Shown piece by piece: positions 52,693 through 61,386 of a stretch of DNA of 64,000 nucleotides; position 1 is the stretch's first letter; each line of letters begins with the position of its first letter. The translations under genes and the position numbers were made by a program. The notes under the pieces were generated by a model, which saw only the letters and a program-made list of their open reading frames with translations, ran no database searches and was not told the origin of the DNA. This stretch comes from JAVHYG01 sp040390025. GTDB taxonomy: Bacteria > Pseudomonadota > Gammaproteobacteria > Diplorickettsiales > Diplorickettsiaceae. The stretch spans positions 94,213 to 158,212 of the forward strand of contig JAZJZD010000006.1 in NCBI GenBank assembly GCA_040390025.1. The letters run 5' to 3'.

Positions 52693-54879
52693 TCATCTGC
52701 ATGTCTGCATTAAGTGTGATCTAACTGGCTGTTTTTGTTCTGCAGCGTCAAGAAATCTTATAAAGTCCGCATTAGGCGAAGCCCAAAATCCACAGGCATG
52801 TCTGCTGCCATAGACCCTTTTTTCTATGGGGCTAGAATCTACTGCTTGGGTATTTCTATCAAGTTTTTCCTCTTGAGCGGTTGAAGATACGACCCTTTCA
52901 GAAGTTTTTTGAGGTAGCGCTTTTACTGGTCCATTACTTTGTTGCTCTGGTGATAATTCGCCTTCTAAACGAGAATGAGGTACTTTTCTCATTTCTTGTG
53001 GCGCGCTCAAAGCACTCGCTTGTACAGTATTTTCAGTTGCTGTTATAGGCAATTTATCCTTCTCAGCCATCAAGTGCGTGTGGCACAAATGGTCGATAAC
53101 ATTTTCTGTCTGTTTTAGCTTGCTATCGACAGTATAGGCGCGGTAATAGCATGCTGCGAAAACGGCTGCAAAACCAACGATAAATGGAATTGCAATAGGG
53201 GCCATTAACGCAGCAGGGATAATCGTACAAGCCGTTATAGTGCCCCATATAACAAGACGAAAAACCAAACTACCTGTACCTAGACGTTTGATGATGACCC
53301 ACCCTCGACTAAAAGCCTTTTTAATACGCGTCCAGAGCGGCTCTTCTAAGCTATAACGGCGTAGTAGGCGGTCATACGCTTGTAGTGATAAATTCGGTAT
53401 TTTAATATTTGCATTCTCAAGATACTTAATTTTATCCACTAATTTTTCATATCTTGCTTCCTGAGCACTAACAGCTTTGATAGCTGAATAAATACCATAT
53501 CTTATCCCTAGTGCTAGTGTAGCAATGGCTATTCCAATCGCTATTGGCATACCAGGGCCCATCAATGAACCACCAACCGTAATGGCTAGCAACACCTTAG
53601 CAAAATCACTAAGCACCCAAATAGCGAAAAAAGGGAAAAAGCAACCTTCTAGAAACCCTTGTAGGGCAGCATGAAACTTGCCAAAACGACGTTTATTCAG
53701 CGCGTTCTGTAATTCCTTGTGTAGTTGTGATTTTTTAAAATTTACTGACGGAATATGTCCCGCACTATAGTTTATAAACGCTTCGCGTTTATTTAATTCA
53801 AGTATTTTTCTTGCAAATATTTCTTTTTTCTGGTCCTCATCGCTCTGAATGTTATCGTTTTCACCCGTTGATTTTTTCCGAGAGCGCCAGACAATAAGGC
53901 CAACCCTACCAAGAAATATGCCCACTGCTATTACAAGCGGAGGAACTGCCACCCCTCCCACAATACCTATAGGAATAAAGCAAAAAACAAATACAGCTAA
54001 CCAATAAATAAAACTCGCTTCTCCCATAGCGCCTAAAACAGCTTTACCCAAACTTGGACTTTTTTTAATTTCTATCTCGCCCCAAAGCTCCTTTGCTTCC
54101 GAAAAAACTTTTTTTCTGTAGCTCTCTGTTAATCCAATTGCATAACCTGATTTACGTTCGAATTTAACATCATCTGAGTTAGTATTTTTCTTATTTAAAA
54201 CTACAACCACTTTTTCTATTATTTCTAAAAAAATCTCATCAAGCGATTCTTTTTTATTTTTTCCTTTTTCCAACAAAAAAAGCTGTAAACGTTTCAATTC
54301 TTTTCGTTTTTCTCCATAACAAAAAAAACGGCGTTTCCAAGCTACAAATTTAGAAGCATCAGGAGAGTAAAAATGGGCAGCAGCACTTAAGAGTTCATAG
54401 TCAAATTTACTTTCTCCCATCAGTTCAAGGATTTCATTTCTTTTTTTACATTCTAATAAACGTTTAAAATAAAAAAAATGGCTTACTTTTTCTCGATTTC
54501 TGAGGTTACGATACGCAGCGACATATGCACCGACTGATAGTGCAAAAACCCCAGCTACTGCTAATCCTGGCCTTGCACCACTACTTGCATTGAGGTCATC
54601 GTAAAATTTGAATTTAAAGTCGTCCCCAATAGCATTCACATTAGCCATTGGCGTAGCAAGAAACTCGTCAAGAGAACCCAACGCCCCTTGTATTACCTCA
54701 CTTTTGGGTTCTTCCGAAAATGAAGTAATGCGCTGCTCCTTAGCAAAGCTGTCGTTTTGCGATGGAACCAAAGTAAAAGCTAAGGGCGCTTGACGCGCTG
54801 TTTCCTGCCCTTGAGCTGGAGGAGTTTGGATGTTATTCTGCAGCGCTTCGAAAATTCGTTGTTCGGCTTCTGGTGGCAT
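52693..54879 (-). CDS. Large multi-span membrane protein of unknown function
   Basis: A 728-residue protein unlike any family I know. The first 95 residues are polar; a short membrane helix is at about 103-121. Three similar blocks follow at about 291-336, 413-460 and 536-580, each a pair of Gly/Ile/Pro-rich helices (IPIGIVGGVAVPPLVIAVG; TVGGSLMGPGMPIAIGIAIA; IIPAALMAPIAIPFIVGF), often followed by basic coiled segments. Residues 600-728 are Gln/Ser/Pro-rich. GGAGG is a strong ribosome site. Such repeated hairpin-like helices suit insertion into host or bacterial membranes; an effector is possible but unproven. Confidence 0.72.
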   Translation of the reverse strand: MPPEAEQRIFEALQNNIQTPPAQGQETARQAPLAFTLVPSQNDSFAKEQRITSFSEEPKSEVIQGALGSLDEFLATPMANVNAIGDDFKFKFYDDLNASSGARPGLAVAGVFALSVGAYVAAYRNLRNREKVSHFFYFKRLLECKKRNEILELMGESKFDYELLSAAAHFYSPDASKFVAWKRRFFCYGEKRKELKRLQLFLLEKGKNKKESLDEIFLEIIEKVVVVLNKKNTNSDDVKFERKSGYAIGLTESYRKKVFSEAKELWGEIEIKKSPSLGKAVLGAMGEASFIYWLAVFVFCFIPIGIVGGVAVPPLVIAVGIFLGRVGLIVWRSRKKSTGENDNIQSDEDQKKEIFARKILELNKREAFINYSAGHIPSVNFKKSQLHKELQNALNKRRFGKFHAALQGFLEGCFFPFFAIWVLSDFAKVLLAITVGGSLMGPGMPIAIGIAIATLALGIRYGIYSAIKAVSAQEARYEKLVDKIKYLENANIKIPNLSLQAYDRLLRRYSLEEPLWTRIKKAFSRGWVIIKRLGTGSLVFRLVIWGTITACTIIPAALMAPIAIPFIVGFAAVFAACYYRAYTVDSKLKQTENVIDHLCHTHLMAEKDKLPITATENTVQASALSAPQEMRKVPHSRLEGELSPEQQSNGPVKALPQKTSERVVSSTAQEEKLDRNTQAVDSSPIEKRVYGSRHACGFWASPNADFIRFLDAAEQKQPVRSHLMQTCR

Positions 54880-55157
54880 AAAAGGCCTCCGTCATATTAA
54901 GCAAGCTTTCTTATATATCCAAGCGAATATTTGCAGGCTTAAATCCCTTTTACCCTCATTTATTTTATGCCTCCGAGCTTAAAGTAAAATTAAATCCACC
55001 CAGTTAAAAAATATATCTTTAAATGTAGAACTTGAGATTTGCGCTTTTACTAAAATGCGCCTTACTAGAAATTGAGAATATTGTCCTATATAGTAGTACC
55101 CTTTAAATTACGGCATTGTTCTGTACTCTACGTCAAAAAATGTAAGGAGCGATCACT

Positions 55158-56207
55158 ATGGCCATTCATGAACTTGAAGGAATTATCTTACGGCTTGCAG
55201 CGCCAGGAAAAGGGATATTAGCGGCTGATGAAAGCCCAACAACCATGGGAAAACGTCTCTCTGCTTTGCAGATAGAATCTACCGTAGAAAACCGTCGTAA
55301 TTATCGTGAATTGCTCTTTACTACCCCTGGAATCGAGGCGTTTATCAACGGCGTTATTCTAAACGAAGAAACTTTATATCAAAAAAATAAAACCGATTTG
55401 CCTTTCCCTGAGTTTCTAGATGGACAAGGGATTGTACCGGGCGTTAAAGTTGATAAAGGGCTCATCTCGCTCAACCCGGAAGAAAAAATGACGCAGGGTC
55501 TGGACGGTTTAGCCGAACGACTTGCGCTATACAAAAATTTAGGGGCTAAATTTGCTAAATGGCGTGCTGTTTTTACTATATCCGATACACTGCCTTCTTC
55601 TCTAGCCCAAGTAACCAATGCTCAAGCCCTCGCGCGTTATGCATCCATATGCCAGGAAAATGGTATTGTCCCAATCGTAGAACCTGAATTATTAATGGAT
55701 GGCAGCCATAGTCTCGAACGTTGTGCAGAGACAACTGAAACTACTTTAAATACCGTATTTGAAGAACTTGATAAACATCACATTATATTGGGATGTATGA
55801 TATTAAAACCCAGTATGGTTATTACTGGCAGTAAATACTCTCCTCAAGCGAGTATTTCTGAAGTTGCTAAAGCAACGTTAGAAGTATTATGTCGGGCGGT
55901 TCCTGCCGCTGTTCCAAGCATTAATTTTCTTTCTGGCGGACAAACGCCGGAGCTTGCAACTGCACACTTAAATGAAATAAATAGATTAAAAAATCCGGCG
56001 CACCATCCTTGGCATTTAAGTTTCTCTTACGGCCGTGCTTTACAAGAGCCCGCCTTAAAAACCTGGAATGGTAAAGCACATAACGTTCAGGCAGCCCAAC
56101 GTGCATTTTACAAGCGTGCCAAATTAAATGCGGCTGCTTGTAAAGGACAATATCAAGCTAATATGGAAACAGAAGATAAGGAAGCTGAACCTGTATTTGC
56201 TACCTGA
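55158..56207 (+). CDS. Fructose-bisphosphate aldolase, class I
   Basis: A 349-residue glycolytic enzyme of the eukaryote-like class I type, cytoplasmic. It opens with GKGILAADESPTTMGKRL (about 17-34). The Schiff-base lysine is the one in MILKPSMVI (about 217), and LGAKFAKWRAVF carries the second active-site Lys (about 134). SINFLSGGQT is the phosphate loop (about 255). AAGGAG precedes the ATG. The C-terminal tail past FYKRAKLNAAACKG is polar and lacks the eukaryotic Tyr end. Confidence 0.95.
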   Translation: MAIHELEGIILRLAAPGKGILAADESPTTMGKRLSALQIESTVENRRNYRELLFTTPGIEAFINGVILNEETLYQKNKTDLPFPEFLDGQGIVPGVKVDKGLISLNPEEKMTQGLDGLAERLALYKNLGAKFAKWRAVFTISDTLPSSLAQVTNAQALARYASICQENGIVPIVEPELLMDGSHSLERCAETTETTLNTVFEELDKHHIILGCMILKPSMVITGSKYSPQASISEVAKATLEVLCRAVPAAVPSINFLSGGQTPELATAHLNEINRLKNPAHHPWHLSFSYGRALQEPALKTWNGKAHNVQAAQRAFYKRAKLNAAACKGQYQANMETEDKEAEPVFAT

Positions 56208-56267
56208 GCTTTATTTCAACTGAGAGCATGGGAAAGAGATTCAACCCTTCCAGGTAGTGGCTTATTC

Positions 56268-56365
56268 GTCATTGCGAGCCCCGCGCCTATTCACAGGAAG
56301 TGCGACATTGTAGCAAGTAGTTTCTGTTATTAAATGTTTTAAGATAGTGTAGGGCTAGCAATGAC
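56268..56365. repeat. Small inverted-repeat element after the aldolase gene
   Basis: GTCATTGCGAGC (56268-56279) and GCTAGCAATGAC (56354-56365) are inverted with a single mismatch and bound 98 non-coding bases. Resembles a degraded MITE or palindromic repeat, distinct from RE1. Confidence 0.5.
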
Positions 56366-56453
56366 AGTAATTTTTTTATTCTAATTTCCACTACTCGCTT
56401 ATAATTCAATTCGCGAAACGCCTGCAATATTGATTTTTACATCATAAGGAACA

Positions 56454-56879
56454 ATGAAAAAACCCATTATAAGTATAAAAATAATTTTTTTTATTTTACT
56501 TTTAAGCTTTAGCGCTTACCTTTATGCAGAATTTTTTGATAACTCTACAGAAGCAATTGAGAATCGTATTGCTCCGATTGGGAAAGTACAGATCAGTAAA
56601 ATCCCTAATCAACCTCTTTCATCTCCCAAATCTTATGTTCATTTGGGTAAAGCAATATTTGAAGAACATTGTGTTCTGTGCCATAGCAACGGAATAGCAG
56701 GAGCGCCTCGCTTTGGAAACAAGGCTGACTGGAAACCGCGAATTAAAAAAAAATTATCTCTTTTACTAGAACATGTAGAAAATGGCTACGGCGCCATGCC
56801 GCGCAAAGGAACCTGCCTAGAATGTTCATCCGAAGACTTAAAAACAGCTATCGATTACATGACAAAAAAATCTACATAA
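56454..56879 (+). CDS. Cytochrome c5-like monohaem protein
   Basis: A 141-residue c-type cytochrome. N-terminal signal or anchor (6-25, ISIKIIFFILLLSFSAYLYA), then one haem site CVLCH (73-77), a likely axial Met in GYGAMPRKG (about 115) and GTCLECS, the extra Cys pair that forms a disulfide in cytochrome c5. Periplasmic electron transfer is expected; the partner is unknown. No clear Shine-Dalgarno besides AAGGA. An RE1 fragment follows the stop by 3 bp. Confidence 0.85.
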   Translation: MKKPIISIKIIFFILLLSFSAYLYAEFFDNSTEAIENRIAPIGKVQISKIPNQPLSSPKSYVHLGKAIFEEHCVLCHSNGIAGAPRFGNKADWKPRIKKKLSLLLEHVENGYGAMPRKGTCLECSSEDLKTAIDYMTKKST

Positions 56880-56882
56880 AAA

Positions 56883-56945
56883 AGGCGCTTGGAAATGCGA
56901 TTTTGCATTTCCAAGCGCTTCATCTCGCGATGGAAACTTTCAATA
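56883..56945. repeat. RE1 dispersed repeat, short fragment
   Basis: GCGCTTGGAAATGC and GCATTTCCAAGCGC form a perfect 14-bp hairpin, followed by TCTCGCGATGGAAACTTTCAA, matching the order hairpin-CGATGG-TTTTCAA of other copies. It fills the gap between two convergent genes. Confidence 0.7.
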
Positions 56946-56947
56946 GT

Positions 56948-57298
56948 TTATACGATTATTTTCCCTCTATTTTTATCAATAATTTTTTTACCAATGCCTT
57001 TAATTTTAAGTAAATCATCGATTGATTTAAAAGGACCATTCTGTTCTCTATAAGCAACAATCATTTGCGCTCGTTTAGAGCCAATCCCATTTAACTCATG
57101 TGTTAATGTTTCAGCATCAGCTGTATTAATATTAACACTTGCCAATGTTCCTTTACTCAGCTTTGTTATAGCCGTATTTGATTTAACAACTTGTACTGCT
57201 GGAATAGTATGTGTCAACCCAACAGGCGCACTTGCCAAAGCAGGTGTCACTAAAACTGAAGTAAACAGGGTGGCAAGCAAAGAAGAATAAATATCCAT
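56948..57298 (-). CDS. ComEA-like helix-hairpin-helix protein
   Basis: A 116-residue precursor with a signal peptide (about 1-23, TSVLVTPALASA) and a C-terminal tandem helix-hairpin-helix DNA-binding region (about 53-115): VNINTADAETLTHELNGIG, then FKSIDDLLKIKGIGKK. ComEA proteins bind incoming DNA in the periplasm during natural transformation. A short secreted single-domain form is common in Gammaproteobacteria. Other competence genes are absent except the pilin at 24399; a nutritional or DNA-repair role is also possible. Confidence 0.87.
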   Translation of the reverse strand: MDIYSSLLATLFTSVLVTPALASAPVGLTHTIPAVQVVKSNTAITKLSKGTLASVNINTADAETLTHELNGIGSKRAQMIVAYREQNGPFKSIDDLLKIKGIGKKIIDKNRGKIIV

Positions 57299-57366
57299 GC
57301 TAAAACTCCTTATAAATTTTTATTGAAGTCTTTATTCTATGGATTACGCATTAATGAATCAATGAA

Positions 57367-58326
57367 TTAAACGGTAATGTTTTTATAAATTATCGTTAGA
57401 TAATCTTTTACACCTTCAGCAACGGATCTAAATTTTCCTTGATATCCTGCTGCATGCAACTGAGAAAGATCGGCTTGTGTAAAACTTTGATAACTTCCTT
57501 TTAATGATTCAGGAAAGGGAATATAACGAATCTCCCCCTGACCATAAAAATCAATAACCGCTCTTGCTAAAGTATTAAAACTTTCACTACGGCCTGTTCC
57601 GGCATTATAAATTCCACTTTTTTTTGATTCTAAAAACCATAAATTAATCGCTATTACATCATCTACATAGATAAAATCTCGCTGTTGTTCGCCATCTGCG
57701 TACCCATCGCTTCCTTGAAATAAATTAATAATGCCCGTTTCTCTTAGCTGTTGATCAGCATGCAACACAACACTGGCCATCTTTCCCTTATGACATTCAT
57801 TAGGGCCATAGACATTAAAATACCGTAATCCTACGATTTGACTCCACTTGCTGCGCTTATGCCAAATACTACGTACATATTGATCAAATAAATATTTAGA
57901 ATAAGCGTAAACATTGACTGGCTTTTCATATTGCAGTTCTTCCTTAAAGATCTTTCCTTCGCCATAAACAGAAGCACTCGAAGCATAAATAAATGGAATC
58001 TTCCAATCTAAACAATAATGTAATAAAACCTTTGAGTATTCGTAGTTATTTTTCATCATATACTGCCCATTCCATTCGGTTGTGATAGAACAAGCACCTT
58101 GATGGAAAACGGCTTCTAATTTAGAAAAATATTTATTCTGTTTTATTTTTTCTAAAAAATCCTGTTGATCTAAATAATCAGAAACAGTGCAATCGCTCAT
58201 ATTTCTAAATTTTTTTCCATCTGTCAGATCATCTACAACAAGAATAGGCGTAGTCGGATACTTTAAGTTTAATTGCCTAACCAAATTACTGCCAATAAAA
58301 CCGGCGCCCCCTGTCACTATAATCAT
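57367..58326 (-). CDS. hldD: ADP-L-glycero-D-manno-heptose-6-epimerase
   Basis: A 319-residue short-chain dehydrogenase-type epimerase that makes the heptose for the lipopolysaccharide core. NADP-binding GGAGFIGSNLV is at 6-16; ASSASVYG (about 115) and YAYSKYLFDQYV (about 138-149) hold the catalytic Tyr-Lys. RYFNVYGPNECHKG is family-specific. The start overlaps the hldE stop by 4 bases, so the pair is coupled. Confidence 0.95.
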   Translation of the reverse strand: MIIVTGGAGFIGSNLVRQLNLKYPTTPILVVDDLTDGKKFRNMSDCTVSDYLDQQDFLEKIKQNKYFSKLEAVFHQGACSITTEWNGQYMMKNNYEYSKVLLHYCLDWKIPFIYASSASVYGEGKIFKEELQYEKPVNVYAYSKYLFDQYVRSIWHKRSKWSQIVGLRYFNVYGPNECHKGKMASVVLHADQQLRETGIINLFQGSDGYADGEQQRDFIYVDDVIAINLWFLESKKSGIYNAGTGRSESFNTLARAVIDFYGQGEIRYIPFPESLKGSYQSFTQADLSQLHAAGYQGKFRSVAEGVKDYLTIIYKNITV

Positions 58327-59759
58327 GCGTCGGCCTCTTTAATCGTTGAAATAATAGCGCTGGTAGAACAACCCGCCACACAATCAATTAACTTAACTTG
58401 ACCACCATAGGCTTCGACTATTTTTGCTTCAGGAAGATTCTCTAACTGATAATCGCCACCTTTAACCCAAATATCGGGCCTAAGCAACTTAATGAGACGT
58501 TCTGGCGTTGCATCGCTAAAAGGAACTATCCAATCCACCGCACTCAATCCGGCAAGTACAGCCATTCGCTTCTCTAAATTGTTAATCGGACGTCCCGTTC
58601 CTTTTAGTTTTTCCACAGATGCATCATCGTTGACGGCAACAACTAAATGATCCCCCAAACGTTTAGCTTGTTCTAAATAAGCCACATGGCCCGCATGTAA
58701 AATATCAAAACATCCTCCTGTCATTACGATTTGTTCGCCATGCGCCTTCGCATCTTCAATGACAATGCTAAGCTCTGATTCAGACAAGACACCTCTGTGA
58801 AAAGAAAATTGTTGTATTTGAATAGCACGCCTTAATTCTGCTGGACTCACCGTGGCCGCACCTAATTTTCCAACTACAATACTTGCTGCCATATTAGCCA
58901 ATTGTGCCGCTTGTACTAAATCTTTCCCGTTTGCTATATAGCTTAAAGCTAAACAAGCAATTGCCGTATCGCCTGCGCCTGTCACATCATAAACTTGCTT
59001 AGCAAATGCCAGTAAATATACTTCAGGGTGATCTTGTCGAATTAAAGTCATACCTTGTTCGCCACGAGTCACTAATAAGGCTTGCAGATCGTGCGTTTTT
59101 AAAAGCGCCGATCCTTTGTTTAGTAAAGCTTTTTCATCCTCACAAGGCCCTACCACTGCTTCAAACTCTCGACGATTTGGTGTTAATACCGTAGCCCCGC
59201 GATAGCAATTAAAATCATTACGTTTAGGATCCACAAAAACAGGTTTACCCGCACGTTTCGCACATTGAATTAGATCTTGCGCGTGCGCTAAACAACCCTT
59301 GGCATAATCAGATAAGATAATAATATCTGTATGTGCTAAACGTTGCTCAAATATTTCTTTTAGTTTTTTATAATCAATTTGATAATTTGGTTCTTCAAAA
59401 TCAAGTCTTATCAACTGCTGATGCAAACTTAGCACACGCAGTTTTGTTACTGTCGGGAATTCGGGCATTCGCTGTAAATAACAATGGACGCCTGCCTCGC
59501 TCAATTTTTTCTCCAAGCTATCTCCGGCCTGATCCTTTCCACAAATGCTAAGCAGATCAACCTGCGCACCCAAAGCGGCAATATTTAAAGCAACATTACC
59601 TGCGCCGCCAGGACGTTCTTCCATAGTTTGCACATGGACGATAGGCACCGGTGCTTCTGGAGAAATACGCGATGTCGTACCTGACCAATAACGATCTAAC
59701 ATCACGTCGCCAACGACTAAAACACGAATGGAATTAAATGCAGGAACTTGAATTTTCAT
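58323..59759 (-). CDS. hldE: Bifunctional heptose kinase/adenylyltransferase HldE
   Basis: A 478-residue fusion. Residues 1-320 are a ribokinase-like heptose-7-phosphate kinase (VLVGDVMLDRYWSG, 14-27; ERPGGAGNVALNIAALG, 48-64; VTGAGDTAIA near 263 with the catalytic Asp). Residues 340-478 are the adenylyltransferase with GGCFDILHAGHVAYLEQA (about 347-364). It feeds HldD in ADP-heptose synthesis for lipopolysaccharide. Full length for the family. Confidence 0.96.
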   Translation of the reverse strand: MKIQVPAFNSIRVLVVGDVMLDRYWSGTTSRISPEAPVPIVHVQTMEERPGGAGNVALNIAALGAQVDLLSICGKDQAGDSLEKKLSEAGVHCYLQRMPEFPTVTKLRVLSLHQQLIRLDFEEPNYQIDYKKLKEIFEQRLAHTDIIILSDYAKGCLAHAQDLIQCAKRAGKPVFVDPKRNDFNCYRGATVLTPNRREFEAVVGPCEDEKALLNKGSALLKTHDLQALLVTRGEQGMTLIRQDHPEVYLLAFAKQVYDVTGAGDTAIACLALSYIANGKDLVQAAQLANMAASIVVGKLGAATVSPAELRRAIQIQQFSFHRGVLSESELSIVIEDAKAHGEQIVMTGGCFDILHAGHVAYLEQAKRLGDHLVVAVNDDASVEKLKGTGRPINNLEKRMAVLAGLSAVDWIVPFSDATPERLIKLLRPDIWVKGGDYQLENLPEAKIVEAYGGQVKLIDCVAGCSTSAIISTIKEADA

Positions 59760-59794
59760 TAATGCACTATGTATAGAGACTACTGCCTAGTTTA

Positions 59795-59803
59795 TGCGAT
59801 AAT
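59795..59803 (+). promoter_or_regulatory. Extended -10 promoter of recA
   Basis: TGC followed by GATAAT (59798-59803), about 52 bases before the recA ATG. No LexA-type palindrome is seen around it. Confidence 0.45.
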
Positions 59804-59855
59804 GCTAGTTAGAGTCTATTCTTACTCCATTTCATTTATATAAAGGTATCTCCTT

Positions 59856-60896
59856 ATGACCGACGCACGAAAGAAAGCCCTTAGCATCGCATTAAGTCAG
59901 ATTAAGAAACAGCATGGAGAAGGTGCTGTTATGCGTTTAGGGGATTCAAGTCAAGTCCCTGTAGAAGCGATATCAACGGGTTCTCTAGGCTTGGATATTG
60001 CTCTAGGAATCGGCGGGCTACCGCGTGGGCGCATTATTGAAATCTATGGTCCTGAGTCCTCCGGTAAAACAACACTAACCTTACAAACCATCGCCGAATG
60101 TCAAAAAAAAGGGGGTATTGCGGCGTTTGTTGATGCTGAACATGCGCTGGATCCTATTTACGCAGGTAAACTCGGTGTTAATCTCGACGATCTACTGGTT
60201 TCACAACCGGACACCGGTGAGCAAGCATTAGAAATAGTTGATATGTTAGTTCGTTCGAATGCAGTCGACATTATTGTTATCGACTCGGTTGCAGCACTTA
60301 CTCCTCGCGCTGAAATTGAAGGAGAAATGGGCGATTCGCATATGGGCTTGCAAGCACGTTTAATGTCACAAGCTTTACGTAAGTTAGCGGGAAATATCAA
60401 ACGCTCGAATACGCTCGTTATTTTTATTAACCAAATTCGTATGAAAATTGGCGTTATGTTTGGCAATCCAGAAACCACAACCGGCGGTAACGCACTCAAG
60501 TTTTATGCTTCCGTACGCCTTGATATACGCCGTACTGGCTCAATCAAAAAAGGAGATGAAATCGTAGGAAATGAAACACGTGTCAAAGTTGTAAAAAACA
60601 AAGTAGCTCCGCCCTTCAGACAAGTAGAATTTGAAATTCTTTATAACCAAGGTATTTGCCGACTCGGTGAAATTATCGATTTAGGCGTAACCAATGGTTT
60701 AATCGATAAAGCCGGTGCTTGGTATAGCTTCCAAGGCGATCGTATTGGTCAAGGCAAAGAAAACGCAAAACAATTTCTAAAAGAACGTCCTGAAGTTTAC
60801 CAAACCTTAGAAACTCAGCTACGTGAACGTCTACTCAATAAGCCTGTACAAACAACACCCGAAATTGCGGAACTTGAAGCAGAAACCACTAATTAG
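59856..60896 (+). CDS. recA: Recombinase RecA
   Basis: A 346-residue strand-exchange ATPase for recombination and DNA repair. Walker A GPESSGKTT (about 66-74), the catalytic Glu in AFVDAEHALDP (about 91), LIVIDSVAAL-like IIVIDSVAALTPRAEIEGEM (about 140) and the DNA-binding L2 loop FGNPETTTGGNALKFYA (about 204) are intact. The C-terminus is slightly shorter and less acidic than in E. coli. recX follows 8 bp later. Confidence 0.97.
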   Translation: MTDARKKALSIALSQIKKQHGEGAVMRLGDSSQVPVEAISTGSLGLDIALGIGGLPRGRIIEIYGPESSGKTTLTLQTIAECQKKGGIAAFVDAEHALDPIYAGKLGVNLDDLLVSQPDTGEQALEIVDMLVRSNAVDIIVIDSVAALTPRAEIEGEMGDSHMGLQARLMSQALRKLAGNIKRSNTLVIFINQIRMKIGVMFGNPETTTGGNALKFYASVRLDIRRTGSIKKGDEIVGNETRVKVVKNKVAPPFRQVEFEILYNQGICRLGEIIDLGVTNGLIDKAGAWYSFQGDRIGQGKENAKQFLKERPEVYQTLETQLRERLLNKPVQTTPEIAELEAETTN

Positions 60897-60904
60897 CTTA
60901 CATA

Positions 60905-61378
60905 ATGATGGATGATCATATATCCGTAAATGAGGATGCGCAAAAAGTACGTCGTGCGGCGTTAAACTACCTAGCCAAGCGTGAATATACGTTTTTTTCG
61001 TTGCAAAAAAAACTACTGCAGAAAGGCTTCTCATCTCATGCCGTTCAAGCTACTTTATCACTGCTAGTTCAGGAAGAATTATTAAATGATGGGCGTTTTT
61101 GTGAGGCTTTCATTGCAAGCCGCATACGAAAAAATTATGGTCCTGTACGAATTGCGGCTGAGCTACGCCAGCATGGGATTAATGAAGAAGTGATTATTTC
61201 AGAGATTAAAAAAAATGAAGCAATTTGGCTAGACTGTATTAAAAAAATTCAGAAAAAAAAATTCTCTTCTCCAGCAGAGAACTTAAAGGAAAAGTTACGT
61301 CGAATTAACTTTCTACAGTACCGTGGATTTAAACTTGATCAGATAAAAGAATGCTTCGAATTAACCGATAAAATCTAA
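60905..61378 (+). CDS. recX: Recombination regulator RecX
   Basis: A 157-residue helical protein of three tandem three-helix repeats: AALNYLAKREYTFFSLQKKL (about 20-39), then LLVQEELLNDGRFCEAFIASR (about 56-76) and GPVRIAAELRQHGI. RecX limits RecA filament growth. Length and position just after recA are standard. The divergent, Lys-rich C-terminus is normal for the family. Coupled to prlC downstream by an 8-bp gap. Confidence 0.9.
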   Translation: MMDDHISVNEDAQKVRRAALNYLAKREYTFFSLQKKLLQKGFSSHAVQATLSLLVQEELLNDGRFCEAFIASRIRKNYGPVRIAAELRQHGINEEVIISEIKKNEAIWLDCIKKIQKKKFSSPAENLKEKLRRINFLQYRGFKLDQIKECFELTDKI

Positions 61379-61386
61379 TTATTCAT

